From NCBI GenBank assembly GCA_021784595.1, contig JAJYHT010000076.1, positions 1 to 45,011 of the forward strand: 45,011 nt of DNA. Reading direction: 5' to 3'. The stretch is from Bacillota bacterium (lineage in GTDB: Bacteria; Bacillota; Sulfobacillia; Sulfobacillales; Sulfobacillaceae). This document shows, in pieces, positions 7,428-16,625 of the stretch (position 1 is the first letter of the stretch; each line of letters starts with the position of its first letter). Under the pieces are notes generated by a model that worked only from the letters and a program-made list of their open reading frames with translations, searched no databases and was not told the DNA's origin. Position numbers and translations under genes: made by a program.

Positions 7428-7628
7428 ATGAAGGCAGATATTCATCCGACCTACCATCGAACGACGGTGACCTGTTCGTGTGGTGCGGTCTACAATGTGG
7501 GATCGACGAAGGATAATGTGCGGATTGAAATTTGCGGCAAGTGCCATCCGCTGTATACCGGTCAACAGCGAATCATCGATAGCGGGGGCCGCGTGGAGCG
7601 TTTCAGGAAGCGCTACGGAATGAAGTAG
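7428..7628 (+). CDS. rpmE: 50S ribosomal protein L31
   Basis: A 66-residue protein beginning [10 protein letters not shown], with the cysteines of TCSCG and CGKC and the ending HPLYTG...[10 protein letters not shown] of bL31. The four cysteines mark the zinc-binding (C+) form of this large-subunit protein. ATG at 7428 follows GGAGGAAGG; an upstream extension to 7401 is not conserved in the family. It heads the rpmE-prfA-prmC-ywlC cluster known from other Firmicutes, but a strong terminator follows, so part of the transcription stops here and zinc-dependent control of L31 paralogues is not visible. Confidence 0.96.
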   Translation: MKADIHPTYHRTTVTCSCGAVYNVGSTKDNVRIEICGKCHPLYTGQQRIIDSGGRVERFRKRYGMK

Positions 7629-7635
7629 CAGCATG

Positions 7636-7661
7636 AAACAGAGCCCCGGGGCTCTGTTTTT
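7636..7661 (+). terminator. Rho-independent terminator after rpmE
   Basis: Bases 7636-7659 form a perfect 24-base palindrome centred on CCCCGGGG (10-bp stem with a CCGG loop), running into TTTTT and a second T-rich patch. It lies 8 bases after the rpmE stop and 34 bases before prfA, so it probably attenuates prfA expression. Confidence 0.85.
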
Positions 7662-7692
7662 CATTTTTGGCCAAAAAGGTGTGGGAAATACT

Positions 7693-8772
7693 ATGGATGA
7701 TATGACACGGGCACGATTGGAATCGGCCAAAATTCATTACGGCGAACTACAGGAGGCTCTGTCGGATCCCAAAGTAGCACAGGATCCCGAGCGTTTGCGT
7801 CGTTATGCCCAGGAGCTTTCGGAATGGGAAGCGCTGGTAAACGGATATGATCACTACTGCAGCTTGGTCGAGGAACTCGAAACATTACGGGAATTATCGC
7901 GGGATGAGGATGCGGAATCTCGGCGCTGGGCAGAGCAGGAGCTAGCCGATTGCAAAACCCGTATGGCGGAAAACGAAGCGTTTCTCCAAGATCTGCTCAC
8001 GCCCAAAGATCCCAATGATCAAAAAAATGTGATCATGGAAATTCGCGCTGGCGCAGGTGGTGAGGAGGCGGCGCTGTTTGCTGCCGACTTGTTCCGTATG
8101 TATAGCCGTTATGCGGAACGCCAGGGCTGGAAGGTTGAGGTGCTGTCGCTGAGTCCGACGGATATTGGCGGCATCAAGGAAATCATCTTTATGATTGAGG
8201 GTGCCGGAGCGTTCTCGCAGTTGAAGTATGAGCGTGGAGTGCATCGGGTGCAGAGAATTCCGGCAACCGAAGCGGGGGGCAGAATCCACACCTCGACGAT
8301 TACGGTGGCGGTGATGCCCGAGGCCGAGGAAGTGGACGTCACCATTAACCAAGACGACTTGCGCATTGAAACCATGCGTTCTGGAGGCGCCGGCGGGCAG
8401 CACGTCAACAAGACGGAATCGGCGGTGCGCATCACTCACTTGCCGACAGGCATTGTGGTCTCGTGTCAAGACGAAAAGTCTCAGTTGAAGAACCGGGATA
8501 AGGCAATGAAGGTTTTGCGGGCGCGACTCAAAAATTTGGCTGATGCCACCAAAGCCCAGGAAGTGGCGGATGAACGGCGTTCCCAGGTAGGAACGGGAGA
8601 TCGCTCGGAAAGAATCCGAACCTATAATTTTCCCCAAGGACGGGTTACCGACCATCGCATTGGGCTGACCTTGCACCGACTCGACACCATCATGGACGGC
8701 GATATCGAGGAAATTGTCGCTAGTCTACAGGCTCGTGATCAGGAGGATCGACTGACCCAGGAGGCTCAATGA
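7693..8772 (+). CDS. prfA: Peptide chain release factor 1
   Basis: RF1 ends translation at UAA and UAG. The 359-residue protein carries the PAT tripeptide that reads the stop codon (residues 190-192, in [11 protein letters not shown]) and the catalytic GGQ at residues 234-236 in [16 protein letters not shown]. Domains run in order: N-terminal coiled coil (1-100), then domains 2/4 and 3. I start at ATG 7693 (MDDMTRAR), with AAGGTG about 11 bases upstream; ATG 7702 is possible, and the frame open from 7633 lies in the terminator. The stop overlaps prmC by 4 bases; PrmC methylates the GGQ glutamine, so coupling makes sense. Confidence 0.97.
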   Translation: MDDMTRARLESAKIHYGELQEALSDPKVAQDPERLRRYAQELSEWEALVNGYDHYCSLVEELETLRELSRDEDAESRRWAEQELADCKTRMAENEAFLQDLLTPKDPNDQKNVIMEIRAGAGGEEAALFAADLFRMYSRYAERQGWKVEVLSLSPTDIGGIKEIIFMIEGAGAFSQLKYERGVHRVQRIPATEAGGRIHTSTITVAVMPEAEEVDVTINQDDLRIETMRSGGAGGQHVNKTESAVRITHLPTGIVVSCQDEKSQLKNRDKAMKVLRARLKNLADATKAQEVADERRSQVGTGDRSERIRTYNFPQGRVTDHRIGLTLHRLDTIMDGDIEEIVASLQARDQEDRLTQEAQ

Positions 8773-9605
8773 GGTGGCGTGAATACCTCGCTCAGGCCAC
8801 CCAAATTTTAGCTGCGGCCGGGGTTTTGGATCCTGCCGCTGAAGCTCGTTATTTATGGGAGTATGCCTCCAAGTTTTCCTATTCCGAGTGGTTGACACAC
8901 GAGTGGGAACCCTCACCACAAATTTTGGTGGCCTTTGATCGCATGGTTCAACGGCGAGCTCGAAGAGAGCCCTTTCACTATATTGTAGGGAGCCGGGAGT
9001 TTATGGGATTGACACTGTCAGTCAATCAATCCGTACTGGTGCCCCGGCCCGAGACAGAAATTTTGGTGCAACGCGTTCTGGAACATTTAAAATGTACTCC
9101 GGGCGCGGTTGTGGTCGATGTAGGCACGGGAAGCGGCGCTATTGCGTTGGCTATTCGCCGCTGGGGGCCGCAGTCCTTAGAAGTTTTGGCCACGGAGGTC
9201 AGTGAATCGGCCTTGGCAGTGGCTAGGGAAAACGGAAGACGTCTGCAACTTTTGGTGTCATGGAGGTTGGGCTCCTTGCTCCAGCCGATTTCTGACCCAG
9301 TAGATGTAGTGGTGGCGAACTTACCTTATATAGCAGATTCAGAAGAAGGCCACTTGGCTCCCGAGTTGTCATATGAACCTTCGGTGGCGTTATATGGGGG
9401 CGCCAAAGGCACGGAACTGGTGGAGCAGTTAATTGATCAATCCAGGGCAAGATTGCGGCCGGGCGGTCATATCTATTTAGAGCTCGGACAGGGACAATCT
9501 CAGTCTGTGATGGCTTATTTGACTGACCAGGGTTTTGCGGTGGACCCAGTGACTCATGATTATGCAGGCATAAACAGAGTGGTTGGAGGACGTTGGGAGG
9601 GGTGA
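8769..9605 (+). CDS. prmC: Release factor glutamine methyltransferase
   Basis: PrmC methylates the GGQ glutamine of RF1 and RF2 using S-adenosylmethionine. The 278-residue protein has the helical N-terminal substrate domain (about 1-75) and a Rossmann methyltransferase domain with [12 protein letters not shown] as motif I and VPRPETE before it. The catalytic NPPY motif reads NLPY ([11 protein letters not shown]), a variant in which the first proline is replaced while the asparagine and the Pro-Tyr are kept, so activity is likely retained. ATG overlaps the prfA stop (ATGA). Confidence 0.95.
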   Translation: MRWREYLAQATQILAAAGVLDPAAEARYLWEYASKFSYSEWLTHEWEPSPQILVAFDRMVQRRARREPFHYIVGSREFMGLTLSVNQSVLVPRPETEILVQRVLEHLKCTPGAVVVDVGTGSGAIALAIRRWGPQSLEVLATEVSESALAVARENGRRLQLLVSWRLGSLLQPISDPVDVVVANLPYIADSEEGHLAPELSYEPSVALYGGAKGTELVEQLIDQSRARLRPGGHIYLELGQGQSQSVMAYLTDQGFAVDPVTHDYAGINRVVGGRWEG

Positions 9606-9608
9606 GGG

Positions 9609-9911
9609 ATGGCTAAAGACATATTGGCGTCAGAACTTGCCGCGTGGCGCCGTCAGGGTCTGCCGGTGGTGGTTATCGACGTACGTTTTGATCAGATAGG
9701 TACGATCCCTGGTTCGGTGCATGTGCCAGTAACAGATTTGGAAGACAAAGAATGGGACTGGGAAAAAACTACTAAATTGGTCGTCTTTTGCCAATATGGG
9801 CGCGGAGCGAGCGAGTATGCCGCGGAAGTGCTGGAGGAACAGGGATACAAGGAGGTGTATAAGTTAAAGGGCGGGTTGGACGCATGGATTGCAGAATTCA
9901 ATCTAGGATAA
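9609..9911 (+). CDS. Single-domain rhodanese-like protein
   Basis: A 100-residue cytoplasmic protein with one rhodanese domain: IDVRFDQIGTIPGSVHVP at the front, active-site loop CQYGRGAS with the nucleophile C61, and a C-terminal YKLKGGLDAWIAE. Such proteins move sulfane sulfur (thiosulfate, polysulfide or persulfide carriers). GGGAGGGG precedes the ATG, 3 bases after prmC, so it is in the same operon. It is followed by an ArsB/NhaD-type transporter, which hints at a shared role with sulfur or metalloid chemistry, but that is inference. The loop length (seven residues after Cys) would fit sulfur rather than phosphate substrates. Confidence 0.85.
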   Translation: MAKDILASELAAWRRQGLPVVVIDVRFDQIGTIPGSVHVPVTDLEDKEWDWEKTTKLVVFCQYGRGASEYAAEVLEEQGYKEVYKLKGGLDAWIAEFNLG

Positions 9912-9918
9912 GCAGATA

Positions 9919-11187
9919 ATGTTAATCCATGCCTTGGGACTCAACCCGTTTTGGGTGGCGGTTTTCGCTATTGGCATATTATACATTCTCTTGATAGGGG
10001 ATTGGTTTCACCGGGCCTGGGCTGCTTTGGGGATGGCTTTGGCGGTCACTCTGGTGGGGGTCTTACCTTACAACCAAGCTCTGGCCTCAATTGACGTCAA
10101 TACCATGATGCTGTTGATCGGCATGATGATCCTAGTCGGTTTGCTAGGCGAGGCCGGACTTTTTGTTTATCTTGGACACTTTATGAAAAAGTGGACGCGC
10201 GGCTCCCCTCGCCGTCTGATGTGGATAATTTATGGGATGACCGCTGTTGCGTCAGCATTTTTAGACAACGTAACCACGGTGTTGCTCTTGTCGCCAGCCC
10301 TGTTTCAAATTGCCGAAAGCATGAGCCTCGATCCGGTGCCATTGCTCATGGTGATGGTGGTAGCCAGCAATTTGGGAGGTATGGCTACGCTGATCGGTGA
10401 TCCACCCAATATTTTAATCGGGACTGCGGCTGGCTTGACCTTTAATCAGTTTGTTTATTTATTGCTGCCGGGAGCTCTGGTGGTTCTGGGCGGCTTGGCG
10501 TGGTTGCTGCCCGGTAGTCTGGCGAAATCACAACCCTCGACAACACCCGCTGCCCCGTCCAAACCCGTGTCGGCCCTCGTTTTGCGTCCCCGGCTGAATG
10601 GTTTGCTGGTTATTTTGGGGCTGACCCTGTTGGCGTTTGTCTTTCAAGGGGCGCTAGGCGTGGATGCTGGAGATATTGCCGTGGCTAGTGCGGTGTTTGC
10701 GGCTCTTTACAGCTGGTTGCCGCTGAAACCATTAATTACGTTTGTAGACTGGGGCACATTAGGCTTTTTTGTCGGTATATTTGTGCTAGTGCGATCTTTG
10801 GAGCAGCATGGGGTGGCCAGTTTCTTAGCAGGAATGATTAATAGTCGGCAATGGGGGCCGTGGCTGCCATTAGTGCTGTTTTTGGGAGCAGCGGTGTTTT
10901 CTGCGCTTTTAGATAATGTGCCTTTGGTGGCGGCCGCGATTCCAATCATTCGGTCGTTATTGCAACAAAACCCTCATTTGGGAAATACTCTTTGGGTCGC
11001 TTTGGCAATGGGAGCGGCCATCGGTGGAAATGCTACAATTATTGGAGCTTCCGCCAACGTGGTGGCACAAGGTTTGGCCTTAGAGCGGGGATACGCATTG
11101 GATTTTAAGCGTTACCTGCCGTTTGGGGCTAAAATTTTCGGCATCACCTTGGTATTGGCGACATGCTATATTCTGATTCGATTTTAG
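9919..11187 (+). CDS. ArsB/NhaD-family ion transporter (ion transporter superfamily)
   Basis: A 422-residue membrane protein with 10-12 predicted hydrophobic helices in two homologous halves. Each half has the re-entrant signature of the superfamily: SAFLDNVTTVLLLSP and ASNLGGMATLIGDPPNILIG in the first, SALLDNVPLVAAAIPI and GAAIGGNATIIGASANV in the second. Relatives include ArsB arsenite exporters, NhaD Na+/H+ antiporters and the human P protein. The sequence alone does not settle the substrate. It is co-transcribed behind the rhodanese, in a position where other Firmicutes go straight from prmC to ywlC or have unrelated inserts. A short hydrophilic linker (about residues 200-215) joins the halves. 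Confidence 0.85.
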   Translation: MLIHALGLNPFWVAVFAIGILYILLIGDWFHRAWAALGMALAVTLVGVLPYNQALASIDVNTMMLLIGMMILVGLLGEAGLFVYLGHFMKKWTRGSPRRLMWIIYGMTAVASAFLDNVTTVLLLSPALFQIAESMSLDPVPLLMVMVVASNLGGMATLIGDPPNILIGTAAGLTFNQFVYLLLPGALVVLGGLAWLLPGSLAKSQPSTTPAAPSKPVSALVLRPRLNGLLVILGLTLLAFVFQGALGVDAGDIAVASAVFAALYSWLPLKPLITFVDWGTLGFFVGIFVLVRSLEQHGVASFLAGMINSRQWGPWLPLVLFLGAAVFSALLDNVPLVAAAIPIIRSLLQQNPHLGNTLWVALAMGAAIGGNATIIGASANVVAQGLALERGYALDFKRYLPFGAKIFGITLVLATCYILIRF

Positions 11188-11199
11188 GGAGGGTTTGGC

Positions 11200-12216
11200 G
11201 TGGAGACCAAGATTATGGACGCGAAAAGCGGTCTGTCTTTTGCCGCATCCCTGATCCAATCGGGACAACTGGTGGCGTTTCCCACCGAAACCGTTTACGG
11301 TTTGGGGGCGAATGCCTTGGATGCAGATGCTTGCCGGGATATTTTTTTGGCTAAAGGACGACCTGCAGACAATCCATTAATTGTGCATATACCACATCGC
11401 GAAAATGTAGACGAAATGATTTCAACACCTTTGTCCGAACTCGTCAACCAGTTGCTGGAAGCTTACTGGCCGGGTCCGCTGACCATTGTCGTGCCTGCGT
11501 CCGGCGTTGTTCCTCTAGTAGTGCGAGGAGGACTGGATACGGTGGCCATTCGATGTCCTGACCATCCCGTAGCCCAGGCGCTAATGGAGCTGAGTGCGCG
11601 CCCGATCGCGGCCCCTAGCGCCAATCGATCGGGCCGTCCGAGTCCTACTACAGCAGAGGATGTTTATGAAGATCTCATGGGACGAATTCCGTTAATTTTA
11701 GATGCAGGCTGCACTGTATTTGGATTGGAGTCAACAGTCGTGGATGTGACACGTGATCCACCCGTGTTGCTGCGCCCTGGAGCAATTACTCGCCAGCAGC
11801 TAGAAGAGTTTTTAGGGCCAGTGGTTTTAGCCGACAACGGAACGACGGCGCGGGCACCAGGCATGAAGTATCGCCATTATGCTCCCAGCGCCCCGGTCTG
11901 GTGGTGGAATACCAGCGATGTAGAAGAATTGCGCACTCGGTGGGATGCACTGGAGAAACATTCTGGCCGTCCCTATGCCTTATTGGCTTCGCAGGAAACC
12001 CAGCGCGCATTGCGTCCAGCGTTGTTTTATAATTTGGGTGATAACGACAGGACGGTGGCGCAAAACATGTTTCACGGACTTCGCACGTTGGATCGCTATC
12101 ATCCGGCGGCAATCATTGTCTGTTGGGCTCAATCTTCGGGTCTGGGCGAGGCCATTCTTAATCGGCTACGGAAAGCCGCTGAACTGGGCGATGCGGGTGA
12201 TGTTGATGGCAACTGA
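11200..12216 (+). CDS. ywlC: L-threonylcarbamoyladenylate synthase (Sua5/YwlC type)
   Basis: This enzyme makes threonylcarbamoyl-AMP from threonine, bicarbonate and ATP for the t6A37 modification of ANN-decoding tRNAs. The 338-residue protein has the YrdC domain (about 15-200) with PTETVYGLG, KGRPADNPLI, and SANRSGRPSPT, and a separate C-terminal Sua5 domain (about 220-330), so it is the long Sua5 form rather than the short TsaC. The start is GTG at 11200 with GGGAGGG upstream. Its end overlaps ywlE by about 11 bases, showing tight coupling. Confidence 0.95.
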   Translation: METKIMDAKSGLSFAASLIQSGQLVAFPTETVYGLGANALDADACRDIFLAKGRPADNPLIVHIPHRENVDEMISTPLSELVNQLLEAYWPGPLTIVVPASGVVPLVVRGGLDTVAIRCPDHPVAQALMELSARPIAAPSANRSGRPSPTTAEDVYEDLMGRIPLILDAGCTVFGLESTVVDVTRDPPVLLRPGAITRQQLEEFLGPVVLADNGTTARAPGMKYRHYAPSAPVWWWNTSDVEELRTRWDALEKHSGRPYALLASQETQRALRPALFYNLGDNDRTVAQNMFHGLRTLDRYHPAAIIVCWAQSSGLGEAILNRLRKAAELGDAGDVDGN

Positions 12217-12676
12217 GGAACAGCGGATTTTGTTCGTTTGCACTGGCAATACATGCCGCAGCGCGATGGCGCAGGCCCTGTGGAATCAGTTGTATCGGGA
12301 GCCCAAGGCGTCATCGGCTGGGATTTCGGCATGGTCTGGACAAACGGCACAGCAAAGCGCGCAGAATGCGATCCGGGCCTATGGGGCAGACTTGGCCCAT
12401 CATCGGTCGCGGGATCTGGACGATGTGTGGGAAGAACCGGAGTGGGTCATTTGCATGACCCGCGCGCAATGCCAGGGTGTAGCTGAACGGCGTCCCCAAT
12501 GGGCGCAAAAGACCTATCTTCTGAGCGAATTGGTGGGAGAGAGCGGAGATATTGCAGATCCGATCGGCTTGGATCAGGTAGTTTATGATAAGCTGGCATC
12601 AGTCCTTTATGGACTGTTGCGTCGCCTAGGCGATCGTCTAGGAGGCGTTGCCGCCAAAGATGATGGGGAAGGATGA
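12206..12676 (+). CDS. ywlE: Low-molecular-weight phosphatase, probably protein-arginine phosphatase YwlE
   Basis: The 156-residue protein opens with the P-loop VCTGNTCRSAMA (C12, R18), and an ADPIG motif near residue 117 supplies the general-acid aspartate. A threonine straight after the catalytic cysteine (CTGNTCRS) is the feature that distinguishes YwlE arginine phosphatases, which reverse McsB marks, from tyrosine phosphatases. I use ATG 12206; ATG 12200 is equally in frame, and a frame back to 11945 is only a shadow of ywlC. It sits between ywlC and rpiB exactly as in Bacillus. No mcsB is in the window, so the arginine specificity is inference. Confidence 0.88.
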   Translation: MATEEQRILFVCTGNTCRSAMAQALWNQLYREPKASSAGISAWSGQTAQQSAQNAIRAYGADLAHHRSRDLDDVWEEPEWVICMTRAQCQGVAERRPQWAQKTYLLSELVGESGDIADPIGLDQVVYDKLASVLYGLLRRLGDRLGGVAAKDDGEG

Positions 12677-12683
12677 GTGGCGC

Positions 12684-13136
12684 ATGCGCATTGCAGTGGG
12701 AGCAGATCACGCGGGATGGCCCCTAAAAGAGACATTAGTGCAATTTCTCATTGATGGGGGCTGGGATGTCGAGGATTTTGGCACTTTCGGGCCGGAGTCG
12801 GTAGATTATCCCGATTATGCGGAAAAAGTGGCCACCGCTGTAGCCAAAGGCGATGTCGAGCGTGGACTGCTGATTTGTGGCAGTGGCCAAGGTATGTGCA
12901 TGGTGGCCAATAAGATAGAAGGGGTCCGAGCTGCATTGGCGCACGACGTGGTGTCGGCGCGCTTGTCACGGGAACATAACGACGCCAACGTCTTGACGAT
13001 GGGGGGCCGATTTGTGGCGCCGGCACTGGCGGAAGAAATTCTCCAGGTTTGGTTGAGCACCTCGTTTCAAGGCGGCCGCCATATGCGACGCGTTGAAAAA
13101 ATTCACGAGTTGGAAAAGCATTCACATGGCATCTGA
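12684..13136 (+). CDS. rpiB: Ribose-5-phosphate isomerase B
   Basis: RpiB interconverts ribose 5-phosphate and ribulose 5-phosphate in the pentose phosphate pathway. The 150-residue protein starts MRIAVGADHAGWPLKE and has the active-site segment LLICGSGQGMCMVANK, with the catalytic cysteine in CGSGxG, plus SREHNDANVLTMGGR. ATG 12684 has AAGGA 10 bases upstream; the frame open to 12648 overlaps ywlE and is less likely. The end overlaps ywlG by 11 bases. Confidence 0.95.
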   Translation: MRIAVGADHAGWPLKETLVQFLIDGGWDVEDFGTFGPESVDYPDYAEKVATAVAKGDVERGLLICGSGQGMCMVANKIEGVRAALAHDVVSARLSREHNDANVLTMGGRFVAPALAEEILQVWLSTSFQGGRHMRRVEKIHELEKHSHGI

Positions 13137-13683
13137 TACGGACGATTGGGCCCAACAGTTGGCAGAGGCGCTAGATGAGGTTTTGGCTATTCGCACGGCC
13201 ATGCCTCTCAAGATATTTGTACTTGGAGCTTCTATCAGCGAAATTACAGGCCACCGTATTGGTACTGCCCATAATCTCGACTTAGCTCGGCCTTTACTTG
13301 AACGTTTGCTATCGTCCGCGCCTAAAGAGGTGGGGATAGCCATTCAGGGTTGCGAGCATATTAATCGCGCCTTGGTAGTGGAAAAACGCATCCAGGAGCG
13401 GTATAGCCTCAAATTGGTCGATGTCTGGCCGGTTCCCGAGGCAGGCGGCAGTTTTGCATCAGCCGCCATGGAATTGTTTGATGAACCGGTGGTGGTGTCG
13501 GAAATTCAAGCTGAGGCCGGACTCGATATAGGGCAAACCTTAATCGGGATGCATCTGCGCCCGGTTGCGGTTCCGATTCGGATTAAGACAGCGCGAGTTG
13601 GCCACGGTATCGTCACCGCGGCCCGGTCCAGGCCCCCGTTGATAGGTGGAGCTAGGGCCAAATATGTACATATGACCCATTAA
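13126..13683 (+). CDS. ywlG: UPF0340/TIGR01440 family protein YwlG
   Basis: A 185-residue protein with the family landmarks GASISEITGHRIG, GIAIQGCEHINRALVVE, VPEAGGSFASAA, IGMHLRPVAVP and GGARAKYVH. The family is conserved in Firmicutes directly behind rpiB, but its biochemical activity is unknown to me. The start ATG 13126 lies inside the rpiB 3' end. In Bacillus glyA follows, but here it is absent and upp comes next after 64 bases. Confidence 0.93.
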   Translation: MASDTDDWAQQLAEALDEVLAIRTAMPLKIFVLGASISEITGHRIGTAHNLDLARPLLERLLSSAPKEVGIAIQGCEHINRALVVEKRIQERYSLKLVDVWPVPEAGGSFASAAMELFDEPVVVSEIQAEAGLDIGQTLIGMHLRPVAVPIRIKTARVGHGIVTAARSRPPLIGGARAKYVHMTH

Positions 13684-13747
13684 TATCGGTGATGGCGGTT
13701 TCTGCCTGGTTGCCTAAAAAAGTCATCGGCAAGGAGTTGCGGTCAGT

Positions 13748-14368
13748 ATGTTAATCGTCGTAGATCATCCGTTAGTAAAGGTCCATATTGCCAATTTGCG
13801 CCACAAGGATACCAGCATGGACCAGTTTCGACACACGCTTACTGCGATTTCCCGTCTTATAGCTTATCCGGTCCTAGAAGAATTGGACGTCTATCCCGTC
13901 GAGGTGCCAACTCCCTTGGCGATGGCACCGGGGTTCGCGTTGTCTAAGGAGCCGATTCTGGTGCCCGTGCTCAGGGCGGGCTTAGGAATGGTGGAAGGAT
14001 TCCGCGATGTGATTCCTGGGGCCGTAGTGTCGCATTTGGGCATGTATAGAGACCACGCGACTTTAAAACCGGTGCGCTATTATACTAACTTTCCTGTGCA
14101 AAAGGGGGACCATCCTTTTCTCTTGCTCGATCCCATGTTAGCTACAGGGGGATCTGCGGTGGATGCTCTCACCTATCTGAAAGAAGAAGGGGCGCGAAAT
14201 ATTAGGTTGGTGAGCGTGATTGCGGCACCCGAAGGGGTGCAGCACGTTGAGCGGCTGCACCAAGATGTGCCCATCTATACCGCGCAGCTCGATGAGCGGC
14301 TTAATGAGCATGGCTATATTATCCCGGGTTTGGGCGACGCTGGCGACCGTCAGTTTGGCACACTGTAA
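13748..14368 (+). CDS. upp: Uracil phosphoribosyltransferase
   Basis: Upp salvages uracil by joining it to PRPP to give UMP. The 206-residue protein has the typical start (VVDHPLVKVHIANLRHKDT), RAGLGMVEGF, the PRPP-binding loop LLLDPMLATGGSA and the uracil-recognition end YIIPGLGDAGDRQFGT. AAGGAG precedes the ATG. It is the last gene before the 558-base gap ahead of the ATP synthase operon, the same neighbourhood as in Bacillus. Confidence 0.97.
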   Translation: MLIVVDHPLVKVHIANLRHKDTSMDQFRHTLTAISRLIAYPVLEELDVYPVEVPTPLAMAPGFALSKEPILVPVLRAGLGMVEGFRDVIPGAVVSHLGMYRDHATLKPVRYYTNFPVQKGDHPFLLLDPMLATGGSAVDALTYLKEEGARNIRLVSVIAAPEGVQHVERLHQDVPIYTAQLDERLNEHGYIIPGLGDAGDRQFGTL

Positions 14369-14926
14369 TTTTCTGCAAGGTGATTGTGGCTTTTCATTAA
14401 TAACGCCGAGTTAAACAGTCAGTCTGGTTGAGAAATTTATAGTGTTCGGGGCACTTTGCAATGTACACATCCATGGTAATTGCTCCCTTTTCGCGCTCGA
14501 CTTTGGCCTGTCCTGTGAGACGACAGGTCGGGGAAAAACTAGTCAGGCAATGGCGCTATGACACCGTGGCTGCTTGGTGTAAGCGCATGATTTTTTGCGG
14601 GTGGAGGTGGAACAGCGATGCCACGAGGTTCCAAACCTTTTCTGTTAGTACCTTAAACCTATTGACGACAGTGTCGGGGATTTTTTATACTTCATGTTGG
14701 AGAGTGTCGCCTCCATACCCAACCAGGTATCCTCATTGGCAAAGCGACATAACCTGACTGATTCCGTGAACAGTGCTCGTTTAGTGGTAGAGGAAGTGTA
14801 GTGAATTTCGTAAGATGCTTTCTTTACCTGTTCTGCTTATGCGCGGGGCGTAGCACAATCTGGCAATTTAGCAATATTTTTGCCGGATAATGGGCACACT
14901 TCCAAAAGTAGATACGGGGGGAAAGG
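14369..14926. other. Intergenic region upp-atp with no gene
   Basis: The 558 bases hold no frame with both a ribosome binding site and recognisable protein. A small hairpin (CCTGTC/GACAGG, 14507-14527) could end the upp transcript. A good sigma-A promoter at 14662-14691 leaves a leader of about 230 bases before atpZ, long enough for undiscovered leader control; I see no known riboswitch in it. Confidence 0.6.
14662..14691 (+). promoter_or_regulatory. Promoter of the atp operon
   Basis: TTGACG (14662-14667) and TATACT (14686-14691) with an 18-base spacer are the best promoter-like pair in the gap before the ATP synthase genes, about 235 bases upstream of atpZ. Confidence 0.65.
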
Positions 14927-15160
14927 GTGAGAAACACGGGCACATCAGGTTCCAAAGGCCGAACTGTGGCGCGCAGCATCGCCATAGCGACAACTTTGGC
15001 GATCCAGTTGGTAGTGTCTGTAGTTTTGGGCTTTCTTCTCGGCCAGTGGCTTGATGGGCTATTGCATACGACACCATGGTTGACCATTGTAGGCGTTGTA
15101 GTGGGGATAGGAGCTGGCTTTTATGGCCTCTATCGTCTCTCGCAGGTTTTGTTAAAGTGA
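14927..15160 (+). CDS. atpZ: AtpZ/AtpI-like small membrane protein of the ATP synthase operon
   Basis: A 77-residue protein with two hydrophobic helices joined by a short loop (LAIQLVVSVVLGFLLGQWLDG, then WLTIVGVVVGIGAGFYGLYRL), the AtpZ/F0F1-ATPase subunit I-like family. Relatives have been proposed to help c-ring assembly or magnesium/calcium movement. The GTG at 14927 is preceded by GGGGGAAAGG. Its stop overlaps the GTG of the next gene (GTGA), so it is the first gene of the operon. Confidence 0.75.
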   Translation: MRNTGTSGSKGRTVARSIAIATTLAIQLVVSVVLGFLLGQWLDGLLHTTPWLTIVGVVVGIGAGFYGLYRLSQVLLK

Positions 15161-15534
15161 AAGAATTCACAAACCTTTGGCGAAAATCTGCTGCAGTTTC
15201 TCTAGGGCTTGCGGCACTACTAGCGGTGGCAGGGTTAGTAACGGGATCCAATGCGATATGGGGATTGGCACTGGGGATAATACCGGGTGTCATGGATCTG
15301 GTGGGATTGGGGCTGAGGCTTCCATTGTGGGCCCGTCTGAACCAGCGTGCGGCAGTGGCTAGCGTCAATTTGCGGTTATTGTCCAGGTTAGTGGTGTTGG
15401 CGGTATATTTTTATGTCCTGCACCGTTATACCCAGGTAAACCTGAAATGGGCCGTGGTTGCAGTGTTTTTTCCGCACGCCATTTATGGACTATGGGCCTT
15501 CATCCAGCATAGAAGCAGGGGGGTGAAGGGATGA
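15157..15534 (+). CDS. atpI: ATP synthase subunit I (AtpI), c-ring assembly factor
   Basis: A 125-residue protein with four hydrophobic segments (about 10-30, 34-52, 70-90, 95-115), the size and topology of ATP synthase protein I, which assists assembly of the c-ring. GTG 15157 overlaps the atpZ stop, and the 3' end overlaps atpB by ATGA. Primary sequence is poorly conserved in this family, so the call leans on topology and on place between atpZ and atpB. Confidence 0.75.
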   Translation: MKEFTNLWRKSAAVSLGLAALLAVAGLVTGSNAIWGLALGIIPGVMDLVGLGLRLPLWARLNQRAAVASVNLRLLSRLVVLAVYFYVLHRYTQVNLKWAVVAVFFPHAIYGLWAFIQHRSRGVKG

Positions 15535-16223
15535 ATTTTTCCTTGACCGGGTTTGACTGGCCCCCGTTCATCTGGGGGCTGTTGGCGATGGCCGTGGTTT
15601 TTGGCTTTGGGTTGTTGGCGGTACGACGCGTCAGCACGGCAGTGCCATCGGGATCTCAAAATATAATGGAGACGGCGTTAGAAACCTTCCAGGATTTGGT
15701 TGGGCAAATGGCGCCGCCAGCATTGGCACCCAATCTGACCTTAATGGGGCTGACGCTGTTCTTGTTGCTGGTAGTGTCAAATATTTTAGGGCTTCTGCCT
15801 TTGCCGGGAATTGGTGCGCGGTGGATCCACTCTCCCACAGCCTTTTTGAGTATGCCCGCAGGTTTGGCGTTATGGATATTTTTGTTAATCCAATGGGCGG
15901 GCATCAAGTACAAGGGGATTGGCGGATTCTTAGTCGGATGGTTCTGGAAGCCGATACCGGTCTTCGGTTTTATCGTCAACGCACTCGAACAGCTGGTCAT
16001 GCCGGTCAGTCTGGCATTCCGGTTATTTGGAAATATCTTGGCTGGGGAACTGGTGCTCCGGATGACCACCAATCTACCTCATGGAATCGGCGGTTGGCTG
16101 GTGACGCTGTTAGTAGGGACCGGATGGTTGGCCTTCAGTCTAATAATTTCTTTGATTCAAGCGCTGATTTTTACCATTTTAATGGTGGCGTATATGAGCA
16201 TCCAGGCAAATAAAGACCACTAA
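15531..16223 (+). CDS. atpB: ATP synthase Fo subunit a
   Basis: Subunit a forms the two half-channels for protons against the c-ring. The 230-residue protein has five to six membrane helices and the family core LAFRLFGNILAGE with the essential arginine R164, followed by a final helix pair with LIQALIFTILMVAYM. A 130-base gap separates it from atpE, the only sizeable gap in the operon. Confidence 0.97.
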   Translation: MNFSLTGFDWPPFIWGLLAMAVVFGFGLLAVRRVSTAVPSGSQNIMETALETFQDLVGQMAPPALAPNLTLMGLTLFLLLVVSNILGLLPLPGIGARWIHSPTAFLSMPAGLALWIFLLIQWAGIKYKGIGGFLVGWFWKPIPVFGFIVNALEQLVMPVSLAFRLFGNILAGELVLRMTTNLPHGIGGWLVTLLVGTGWLAFSLIISLIQALIFTILMVAYMSIQANKDH

Positions 16224-16320
16224 TTGGATTGTGCGGATGCTTGTGGGCGGATCCCTTTACTGTGGAAAAACCCGTACATTTCTTACAAATGATTGCCCCC
16301 CAAAAAGGGGACAGAAGTAA

Positions 16321-16581
<261 letters not shown>

Positions 16582-16625
16582 CCAGGCCAAAGGCGTATTC
16601 GGCGACTACAGAAGGGAGTTTTACA

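Noticed and set aside
7942-8676. Reverse-strand open frame of 244 codons inside prfA
   Set aside because: Antisense to a certain gene with no homology that I recognise and no upstream signals.
14461-14757. Forward open frame in the upp-atp gap
   Set aside because: Rich in Cys/Trp/Arg in a random way, lacks a ribosome binding site, and overlaps the likely atp promoter.
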